This document shows positions 1 through 4,919 of a stretch of DNA of 5,327 nucleotides, in pieces (the first letter of the stretch is position 1; every line of letters begins with the position of its first letter). A program made the translations under genes and the position numbers. The stretch comes from an uncultured Faecalibacterium sp. (GTDB taxonomy: Bacteria > Bacillota > Clostridia > Oscillospirales > Ruminococcaceae), in assembly GCA_945982465.1 (NCBI GenBank), contig CAMFSB010000138.1:1-5327 (forward strand), given 5' to 3'. The notes under the pieces are model-generated. The model was not told the origin of the DNA, searched no databases, and was given only the letters and a program-made list of their open reading frames with translations.

Positions 1-92
1 GGAAGGACGCGGTGGTGTTCGCGATCCTGATCATTGTGCTGCTGGTCAAGCCCACCGGCCTGCTGGGGCATCCGGTGCAGGAAAAGGTATAA
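1..92 (+). CDS. livH: Branched-chain amino acid ABC transporter permease LivH, C-terminal end (partial)
   Basis: The last 29 codons of a gene that begins upstream of the window; the first full codon is at position 3 and the stop is TAA at 90-92. The peptide has a hydrophobic final membrane helix (AVVFAILIIVLLVKPTG) followed by a short polar tail. The helix ending in a K/R-P-T-G-L-L-G turn is the usual C-terminus of LivH/LivM-type inner-membrane permeases. LivH pairs with LivM to form the membrane channel of the high-affinity branched-chain amino acid importer. I call it LivH rather than a second LivM because livM, livG and livF follow in the standard livHMGF order with only 14 bp before the next start. 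With so little sequence visible, the assignment depends mostly on this context. Confidence 0.85.
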   Translation, partial: KDAVVFAILIIVLLVKPTGLLGHPVQEKV

Positions 93-106
93 AGGGGGAC
101 AGGAAC

Positions 107-1081
107 ATGAATAAACTGGTTCGTAAACGCATCCCCATGCCTGTGCGCTACCTGATCAATCTGGCGCTGGTGCTGCTGCTGTTCGGTGGGATCAGCTTTC
201 TGGTCAACGGCGTGCTGACAACCTATTATACCAAGGTGCTGATGCTGGTGGGCATCAACGGCATTCTGGCGGTGTCGCTCAACGTGGCCAGCGGCTATCT
301 GGGCCGGCTGCCGCTGGGCCTCCGGCCCGCCGGCGTGCGGGTGGCGGTGGGGCGGGCGCTGGCGGGTGTGATCGCCGGCATTTTCGGCGTCCTGATCGGC
401 GTGCCGGCCCTGCGCCTGACCGGTGACTATCTGGCCATTCTGACGCTGGGCTTCGGCGAGATCATCCGCATCGTGCTCAACAACATCGACAGCCTGCTGG
501 GCATTGAGCTGTTCTACGGCGCCAAGGGCCTGAAGAACATCCCCAAATATACCGATTACATCAGCGTGTTTTTGTGCGTGGTCATTGCCTGCTTTGCCAT
601 CCATACGGTGATGAAAAGCCGGCACGGCCGCGCGATCCTGTCCATCCGCGACAATGAGATCGCGGCTGAATCCTGCGGCATCCCGACCACCTATTACAAG
701 GTAATGGGCTTTACACTGTCGGCCTTTTTTGCCGGCGTGGCGGGCGGCTTGTACGCCGGGTATCTGGGCGTGTTGTCGCCCAGCAACTTCGGGTTCATGA
801 AGTCCATTGAGATTCTGGTCATGGTGGTGCTGGGCGGCATGGGCAGCATGCTGGGCTCGGTGCTGTCGGCCACGGTCCTGACCATTCTGCCCGAGGCGCT
901 GCGCCAGTTCTCGGACTACCGCATGGTGGTCTACTCGCTGGTGCTGATCCTGATGATGATCTTCCGCCCGGGCGGCCTGCTTGGCTCGTACGATTTCTCG
1001 ATGAGCCGCCTGTTGGAGCGCGTGCTCAACCTGGGCCGGAAGCCGGCCGCAAGCGAGGAGGGCAAAGACAATGGCAAGTGA
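107..1081 (+). CDS. livM: Branched-chain amino acid ABC transporter permease LivM, with an abnormal internal segment
   Basis: A 324-residue multi-pass inner-membrane permease that forms the translocation channel with LivH. The ATG at 107 follows a purine-rich ribosome binding site (AAGGGGG, 92-98). Family hallmarks are clear: hydrophobic helices near residues 15-34 and 43-61, the TGDYLAILTLGFGEIIR block (105-121), and the cytoplasmic coupling loop RDNEIAAESCGI (181-192) that contacts the ATPases. Further helices follow near 200-226 and 230-260, and it ends in a FRPGGLLG motif. Oddity: residues 67-84 read GRLPLG-LRPAGVRVAVGR. Family members normally have GQxxLGHAxFxxIGAYxxAL plus another dozen or so residues before the AGVIAG helix. 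The segment is shorter than usual, loses the conserved Q, H, F and AY residues, and is almost pure G+C at the DNA level. The frame is intact on both sides. This is either a real deletion or divergence, or a sequence error, so function is uncertain. The gene overlaps livG by 11 bp, which implies translational coupling. Confidence 0.93.
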   Translation: MNKLVRKRIPMPVRYLINLALVLLLFGGISFLVNGVLTTYYTKVLMLVGINGILAVSLNVASGYLGRLPLGLRPAGVRVAVGRALAGVIAGIFGVLIGVPALRLTGDYLAILTLGFGEIIRIVLNNIDSLLGIELFYGAKGLKNIPKYTDYISVFLCVVIACFAIHTVMKSRHGRAILSIRDNEIAAESCGIPTTYYKVMGFTLSAFFAGVAGGLYAGYLGVLSPSNFGFMKSIEILVMVVLGGMGSMLGSVLSATVLTILPEALRQFSDYRMVVYSLVLILMMIFRPGGLLGSYDFSMSRLLERVLNLGRKPAASEEGKDNGK

Positions 1082-1907
1082 ACAAAAGCTGTACAGCATC
1101 CCCAGCGGCGGCTTTCTGACCGAGCGCGATAAGGATAAGCGCCCCATTCTGGACGTGCGTTCGCTGGGCATCGACTTTGGCGGCCTGACGGCTGTGGACG
1201 ACTTTAACCTGATGATCGGCCGCAACGAGATCACCGGCCTGATCGGCCCCAACGGCGCGGGCAAAACCACCGTGTTCAACCTGCTGACCAACGTGTACCA
1301 GCCCACCCGCGGCTCGATTTTGCTGGACGGCATGCCCACCGCGGGCAAAACGGTCAACGAGGTCAACCGCATGGGCATTGCCCGCACGTTCCAGAACATC
1401 CGCCTGTTCAAAAATCTTTCGGTCATCGAGAATGTCAAGGTGGGCCTGCACAATTCCATGAACTACCACATGGCGTCGGCGGTGCTGCGTCTGCCTAGCT
1501 ACTGGCAGCAGGAAAAGCAGGCCACCCGCGAAGCCATGGAACTGCTGGCGATCTTCCACATGGAAAACATGGCCAACGTGCAGGCCGGCAGCCTGCCCTA
1601 CGGCGCGCAGCGCCGGCTGGAGATCATCCGTGCGCTGGCCACCAAGCCCAAGCTGCTGCTGCTGGACGAGCCGGCCGCCGGCATGAACCCCTCCGAGACC
1701 GCCGAGCTGATGCAGACCATCGGCGACATCCGCGAAAAGTTCGGCATTGCTATTATGCTCATTGAGCACGACATGAGCCTGGTCATGGGCATCTGCGAGG
1801 GCATTGCAGTGCTGAATTTCGGCCGGGTGATCGCCAAGGGTACGCCGGACCAGATCCGGTCCAACCCGCAGGTCATCGAAGCCTATCTGGGCAAAAAGGA
1901 GGGCTGA
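1071..1907 (+). CDS. livG: Branched-chain amino acid ABC transporter ATP-binding protein LivG
   Basis: A 278-residue cytoplasmic ATPase, one of two (with LivF) that power the LivHM channel. Visible motifs are Walker A GPNGAGKTT (59-67), the Q-loop TFQN with Q108, the signature LPYGAQRRLEI (175-185), Walker B LLLLDEP (195-201) with catalytic E200, the D-loop after AAGMNP, and the switch histidine H233 in IEHDM. The Y-G-x-Q-R-R form of the signature is characteristic of LivG rather than generic ABC proteins. The ATG at 1071 has a strong ribosome binding site (GAGGAGGG, 1055-1062, 8-base spacing) inside the end of livM. This start gives about 25 residues ahead of the usual ATPase N-terminus (the ILDVRSLGIDFGG strand at 26-38). 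The spacing supports this longer start, so the extension is probably genuine. All residues needed for ATP hydrolysis are present. Confidence 0.96.
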   Translation: MASEQKLYSIPSGGFLTERDKDKRPILDVRSLGIDFGGLTAVDDFNLMIGRNEITGLIGPNGAGKTTVFNLLTNVYQPTRGSILLDGMPTAGKTVNEVNRMGIARTFQNIRLFKNLSVIENVKVGLHNSMNYHMASAVLRLPSYWQQEKQATREAMELLAIFHMENMANVQAGSLPYGAQRRLEIIRALATKPKLLLLDEPAAGMNPSETAELMQTIGDIREKFGIAIMLIEHDMSLVMGICEGIAVLNFGRVIAKGTPDQIRSNPQVIEAYLGKKEG

Positions 1908-1910
1908 GCC

Positions 1911-2624
1911 ATGGCAAATACCATGCTGAGCGTGGAAAATATCAATGTGTATTACGGCAATATCCATGCCATCCACGATATTTCGTTCCATGTGGATGAG
2001 GGCGAGGTGGTCACGCTGATCGGCGCCAACGGCGCGGGCAAATCCACCAACCTGAAAACCATCTCGGGCCTGCTGCGCTCCAAAACCGGCGATATCACCT
2101 ACGCGGGCAAAAGCATCAAGGCCATGCCCGCCCACAAGATCGTGGCCGAGGGCCTGGCCCATGTGCCGGAGGGCCGGCGTGTGTTTTTACGCATGTCGGT
2201 GGAGGAAAACCTGGAAATGGGCGGCTACACCCAGGCCGCGTCCAGCATCCAGCCCAACCTGAAAAAGGTCTACCAGCTGTTCCCCCGCCTGCTGGAGCGC
2301 CGCCGCCAGATGGCGGGCACGCTTTCGGGCGGCGAGCAGCAGATGCTGGCTATGGGCCGTGCGCTGATGAGCGGCGCCACCATGCTGATGCTGGATGAGC
2401 CGTCCATGGGCCTTTCGCCGCTGCTGGTGCAGGAGATCTTTGATATCATCCGCGACCTGAACAGCCAGGGCATGACCATCCTGCTGGTCGAGCAGAACGC
2501 GCAGATGGCGCTTTCGGTGGCCGACCGCGCGTATGTGCTGGAGACTGGCCGCATCGTGATGGAGGGCACCGGCAAGGAACTGCTGACCAACGAGCGCGTG
2601 CAGCGCGCGTACCTGGGCGGCTGA
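1911..2624 (+). CDS. livF: Branched-chain amino acid ABC transporter ATP-binding protein LivF
   Basis: A 237-residue cytoplasmic ATPase, the partner of LivG in the branched-chain amino acid importer, of normal family length. Motifs in order are Walker A GANGAGKST (38-46), the LivF-type Q-loop region VPEGRRVF (85-92), the signature LSGGEQQMLAMGRAL (138-152), Walker B MLMLDEP (158-164) with E163, the D-loop SMGLSP, and VEQNA (193-197). The last has Q195 where most ABC ATPases have the switch histidine; as I recall, Gln there is usual for LivF. N47 directly after Walker A is usually Thr, a mild substitution. The ribosome binding site AAGGAGGG (1896-1903) lies inside the end of livG, 7 bases before the ATG, and only 3 bp separate the two genes. 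Co-transcription and coupled translation with livG are therefore likely. Confidence 0.96.
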   Translation: MANTMLSVENINVYYGNIHAIHDISFHVDEGEVVTLIGANGAGKSTNLKTISGLLRSKTGDITYAGKSIKAMPAHKIVAEGLAHVPEGRRVFLRMSVEENLEMGGYTQAASSIQPNLKKVYQLFPRLLERRRQMAGTLSGGEQQMLAMGRALMSGATMLMLDEPSMGLSPLLVQEIFDIIRDLNSQGMTILLVEQNAQMALSVADRAYVLETGRIVMEGTGKELLTNERVQRAYLGG

Positions 2625-2647
2625 AAAACAAGAGGAGAAGCTGCTGT

Positions 2648-2980
2648 ATGGCGATCACCGTGCATCTGTACTATACCGGCAAAAATGGAAGCGCGCGGGC
2701 ATTCGCGCAGGAGATGACGGCCTCCGGCCTGGTGCGGCAGATCCGCGCCGAAGCCGGGAACCTGCAGTATGAAGATTTTTTCCCGATGGTGGATCCGGAA
2801 ACTGTGCTGCTGATCGACCGCTGGCGCGATCAGGAGGCGATTGACCTTCACCACGCTTCGCCCATGATGGGCGAAATCGCCCGCCTGCGGGAGCAGTATG
2901 ACCTGCACATGAGGGTGGAGCGCTATACCTCCGACGAGGGCGGCGTGCCGTCGCAGGATAAGGCCTTTATCCGGGAGTGA
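2648..2980 (+). CDS. Small ABM-superfamily protein (putative quinol monooxygenase-like), last gene of the liv operon
   Basis: A 110-residue soluble protein with no signal peptide or membrane segment. It fits the antibiotic-biosynthesis-monooxygenase (ABM, YgiN-like) ferredoxin-like fold. It has an N-terminal strand (ITVHLYY, 3-9), a helix to about residue 32, and the E-x-G-N-x-x-Y turn (35-41). Next come a strand ending in DRW (57-59), DQEAIDLHHASPMM (61-74) with the family's H-x-x-S-P, and a last helix and strand ending near RVERY (89-93). ABM proteins are small dimers; some oxidise quinols or polyketide intermediates without a cofactor, and many have no known substrate. Nothing here identifies the substrate. 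The ribosome binding site AGAGGAG (2631-2637) and the 23-bp gap after livF place it in the transporter operon, and a strong terminator follows. Whether it has a role in branched-chain amino acid metabolism is unknown. Confidence 0.82.
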   Translation: MAITVHLYYTGKNGSARAFAQEMTASGLVRQIRAEAGNLQYEDFFPMVDPETVLLIDRWRDQEAIDLHHASPMMGEIARLREQYDLHMRVERYTSDEGGVPSQDKAFIRE

Positions 2981-3013
2981 ACCGAAAGAGCCCGCTTCCG
3001 CAAGAACAAAAAC

Positions 3014-3049
3014 AAACCTGTCGTATGGCGGACCATACGGCAGGTTTTT
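3014..3049. terminator. Probable bidirectional rho-independent terminator between convergent genes
   Basis: A 15-bp stem (3014-3028 paired with 3033-3047, a single T-G wobble at 3021/3040) with a 4-base CGGA loop. On the + strand the stem runs into TTTTTGCTTTCTT, terminating the liv/ABM transcript 33 bp after its stop. On the - strand the stem is followed by GTTTTTGTTCTTG, so it can also stop transcription coming from traX. This is consistent with its position between two convergent genes. Confidence 0.9.
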
Positions 3050-3067
3050 GCTTTCTTCTGAAATGTA

Positions 3068-3097
3068 CGAGGGCAGGGGGCTGGCCGCCTGCCCTCG
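3068..3097. repeat. Perfect 10-bp inverted repeat (stem-loop) just downstream of traX
   Basis: CGAGGGCAGG (3068-3077) pairs perfectly with CCTGCCCTCG (3088-3097) around a 10-base loop. It lies between the traX stop (3125) and the bidirectional terminator. The sequence following it on either strand is not T-rich, so it is not a classic intrinsic terminator on its own. It could protect the 3' end of the traX mRNA or help the neighbouring terminator; both are inferences. Confidence 0.6.
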
Positions 3098-3124
3098 GCG
3101 CCTTGCAAGCAAACGGGCCAGCGG

Positions 3125-3871
3125 TTACACCACCCACTGCCACACAGCGTAAAGCAGCAGCAGATGGGCCGGGTAAAAGGCGTAGCAGGCGTATTGGAAC
3201 CACTTGGAATGAGGACCCTGCTGGCCGCTGTACAGCCAGATTGGAATCAGCGCCAGCAGGGCAAAGCCCTGCTGCACGATCAGCAACTCGTACCCGGCCA
3301 CCGTGACGGAATAGTAGTAGCCGCCCAGCATGCCGAGGTTCAGAACGGCCAGGCATACGAGCTGCCCCAGGCGGCTCCACCAGGTTTTCTGGTGGAAAAA
3401 GTAAAAGACCAGCACCGTCAGCACACCAGCGCCAAAGTAATCCACCATGGTCAGCGTGCCCAGCAAAAACCCGGCCAGAATGATCAAAGCGGAGAGCGGC
3501 ACGGTCAGCCACCATTTGCCGAGGGCCTTTGCCTTTTCCAGCAGCAGGATGGCCGCCAGCGCGATGAGGAAGGTCCAGAGCACATTTTGGTGGAACGGGT
3601 ACACCATCGAGCTGCTGTACAGCAGATTGAACGGGATCTCCGAAACAACGGCGGCCAAAAACAGCCGGCCTGCGTACCTGCGCACATTGGAGGTGTGAAA
3701 ATACCCCTCCGCGATCATAAACGCAAAAAGCGGAAACGCCGCCCGCCCAATGCAGGTCAGCCACTCCTGCGCCGGCAGCAGGGTGGCCCAGAGATGGTCG
3801 CACAGCATCAGGGCCATGGCCAGCAGGTGCAGGGCAAACGAGTTGAGCCCCTGGAATTTACGGTTCGTCAT
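3125..3871 (-). CDS. TraX-family multi-pass membrane protein
   Basis: A 248-residue integral membrane protein rich in hydrophobic helices, matching the TraX family. Motifs seen are MLCDH (22-26), the hallmark IGRAAFPLFAF followed by MIAEGYFHTSN (41-62), SEIPFNLLYS (77-86), QNVLWT (95-100), and FYPAHLLLL near the C-terminus (232-240, with H236). On the F plasmid, TraX acetylates the N-terminus of pilin. Chromosomal homologs like this one are common in Firmicutes and their substrate is unknown; an acyl-transfer role is inferred by family only. The conserved D25, H26, R43, E55 and H236 are present. The ATG at 3871 has an AGAGGAGA ribosome binding site (3881-3888) ten bases upstream. It lies 81 bp downstream of trmO in the same orientation. 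I see no clear promoter in that gap, so it may be read through from trmO. No conjugation genes are nearby. Confidence 0.88.
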   Translation of the reverse strand: MTNRKFQGLNSFALHLLAMALMLCDHLWATLLPAQEWLTCIGRAAFPLFAFMIAEGYFHTSNVRRYAGRLFLAAVVSEIPFNLLYSSSMVYPFHQNVLWTFLIALAAILLLEKAKALGKWWLTVPLSALIILAGFLLGTLTMVDYFGAGVLTVLVFYFFHQKTWWSRLGQLVCLAVLNLGMLGGYYYSVTVAGYELLIVQQGFALLALIPIWLYSGQQGPHSKWFQYACYAFYPAHLLLLYAVWQWVV

Positions 3872-3893
3872 GGTTTGATTTCTCCTCTGTTGG

Positions 3894-3939
3894 CCGGAGG
3901 ATCGACCTCCGGGCGGGTTGATGCGGCATAGCTGCCGCA
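3894..3939 (-). other. Two short perfect hairpins in the trmO-traX intergenic gap
   Basis: Two adjacent 7-bp perfect stems lie just upstream of the traX ribosome binding site. The first is 3894-3900 with 3906-3912 (CCGGAGG/CCTCCGG, 5-base loop). The second is 3922-3928 with 3933-3939 (TGCGGCA/TGCCGCA, 4-base loop). Read on the - strand they come after the trmO stop (3953) and before the traX start. No T tract follows either, so they are not standard terminators. They could act as partial attenuation, as mRNA processing or stability elements, or as structure in the traX leader. Function is unproven, and short GC-rich stems can also arise by chance. Confidence 0.4.
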
Positions 3940-3952
3940 GCGAAATAGAGCT

Positions 3953-4681
3953 TCACTCTCCGGCCTGCGGCTGGGGGCCGTGCGGCGCGGCGGGGGCTAC
4001 GCTGCATACGGTCAAAACCGTTCCGTCCACGCAAAAGCGTACCTCCAGCCCGGCAAAGGCAAAGCCGTAGACCCGCTGCGGGTCCTGCTGGTACGAGGGA
4101 CGCGGGTCGCCGGCCAAAACGCCCAGCAAAGCGGCGCGTTTATCCGCCGGCACCTGCTCCAGCCACCGGGCGGGGAACTCCACCTCCAGCGCGCGCGGCG
4201 CGGCCGTGTCGGCAAAGCCGCCCCGTGCGCCCGGCCGGCTGTCTGCATAAGGCAGGTAGGGTTTGATATCATAAATAGGGGTGCCGTCCATCAGGTCGGC
4301 GCCGGCGATCTGCACGACACAGCCCAGCAGCGGGTCCCGGCGGATGCCCTCCAGCCGCACGCAGGAAAGCCCCAGCGGGTTCGGGCGGAACGGTGAGCGC
4401 GTGGCAAACACCCCCATGCGGGTGTTGCCGCCCAGCCGGGGCGGCCGCACGGTGGCCGACCAACGGCCATCGGGCCGCCGCGCCTGCGAAAATTCCCAGA
4501 TCAGCCACAGGTGGCTGTAGCCCTCCAGCCCGCGCAGTGCGTCCGGCACGCGGTATTCCGGCTCAAATACGATCTCGGCGCGCAGCGCGTCCACCAGCCC
4601 GCTTTGCCGCGGGATGCCGAATTTGGTGGCAAAATCGCTGTGGATGCGGGCGATCACGCGCAGCTGCAGTGGTTCGTTCAT
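3953..4681 (-). CDS. trmO: tRNA (N6-threonylcarbamoyladenosine(37)-N6)-methyltransferase TrmO
   Basis: A 242-residue cytoplasmic enzyme of the TsaA/TrmO (UPF0066) family. TrmO uses S-adenosylmethionine to methylate t6A37 to m6t6A37 in tRNA-Thr, which tunes decoding of threonine codons. Conserved blocks are all visible. The N-terminal strand leads into SDFATKFGIPRQSGLV (15-30), followed by LEGYSHLWLIWEF (52-64). The SAM-binding core is MGVFATRSPFRPNPLGLS (89-106). Next is GADLMDGTPIYDIKPYLPYAD (127-147), and the C-terminal domain carries DPRPSY (192-197). Length and motif order match the two-domain bacterial form. The ATG at 4681 is preceded by AAAGGAG (4691-4697, 9-base spacing) and, further upstream, by a consensus -10 box. 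The last 15 or so residues are low-complexity (Ala/Pro/Gln-rich) and probably disordered. It is the first gene of a leftward pair with traX; the two have no obvious functional link. Confidence 0.95.
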   Translation of the reverse strand: MNEPLQLRVIARIHSDFATKFGIPRQSGLVDALRAEIVFEPEYRVPDALRGLEGYSHLWLIWEFSQARRPDGRWSATVRPPRLGGNTRMGVFATRSPFRPNPLGLSCVRLEGIRRDPLLGCVVQIAGADLMDGTPIYDIKPYLPYADSRPGARGGFADTAAPRALEVEFPARWLEQVPADKRAALLGVLAGDPRPSYQQDPQRVYGFAFAGLEVRFCVDGTVLTVCSVAPAAPHGPQPQAGE

Positions 4682-4740
4682 GCAAGGCGGCTCCTTTCGC
4701 GCCCGCCCCGCAGCCGGGGAAACGGGCAGATTCAGGCTTT

Positions 4741-4769
4741 ATTATACCGCGTTCCCGGCCGGCGTGCAA
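4741..4769 (-). promoter_or_regulatory. Probable sigma-A promoter for trmO
   Basis: On the - strand a perfect TATAAT -10 box (complement of 4741-4746) is preceded at 17-bp spacing by TTGCAC (complement of 4764-4769), a partial -35 match with the key TTG. Transcription would start near 4734, giving a 5' leader of roughly 50 bases with the trmO ribosome binding site inside it. The -10 match is strong and the -35 match weak. Confidence 0.6.
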
Positions 4770-4813
4770 CGCCTGCCGCAATGGGCAGGGCTGTCACAAA
4801 TTATTTACACTTA

Positions 4814-4868
4814 TTCAAACAAATGTAAGAAAATGCTTATAGCGCTGTTATTTTTTGTCTGCTATAAC
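4814..4868 (+). promoter_or_regulatory. Probable promoter region for ftsH
   Basis: This is the AT-rich stretch upstream of ftsH. The best candidate is an extended -10, TGCTATAAC at 4860-4868 (TG, one base, then TATAAC with 5 of 6 matches), which would start transcription near 4875 and leave a leader of about 45 bases. No good -35 lies at the right distance, but extended -10 promoters often do without one. A second candidate is TTCAAA (4814-4819) with TATAGC (4838-4843) at 18-bp spacing. I see no CIRCE element or other named heat-shock operator. Confidence 0.5.
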
Positions 4869-4919
4869 AAAAGCAGGTGAGAGCTTCCGCGCGTTGTACG
4901 GGAGCAAGGAGGAAACGCT

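Noticed and set aside
2049..2051. N47 in LivF right after Walker A, where Thr is usual
   Set aside because: The Walker A lysine and serine are intact and this position tolerates substitution; a single mild change is not evidence of loss of function.
1026..2162. Long antisense open frame (378 codons, - strand) across livG and livF
   Set aside because: It mirrors two clearly real ATPase genes in GC-rich DNA. Its translation is low-complexity (His, Ala, Gly, Val, Gln-rich), matches no family I know, and has no separate regulatory signals.
2270..3112. Antisense open frame over the end of livF and the ABM gene
   Set aside because: Its composition is that of a shadow frame, it crosses the terminator hairpin, and both genes on the other strand have family motifs and ribosome binding sites.
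2967..3803. Second - strand frame overlapping traX
   Set aside because: It is traX read in another frame. The 3125-3871 frame carries the TraX motifs and a good ribosome binding site.
3164..3931. 255-codon + strand frame opposite traX
   Set aside because: It is rich in Gln, Arg, His and Gly with no recognisable domain, the typical reverse image of a hydrophobic membrane protein gene.
4772..4789. Small inverted repeat CCTGCC/GGCAGG upstream of the trmO promoter
   Set aside because: Only 6 bp of stem in GC-rich DNA, with no T tract and no match to a known operator; chance is a sufficient explanation.
4393..4880. Several + strand frames opposite the start of trmO and running into the promoter region
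   Set aside because: They are Arg/Ala/Pro-rich shadows of trmO, mutually overlapping, without convincing ribosome binding sites, and they end in AT-rich promoter DNA.
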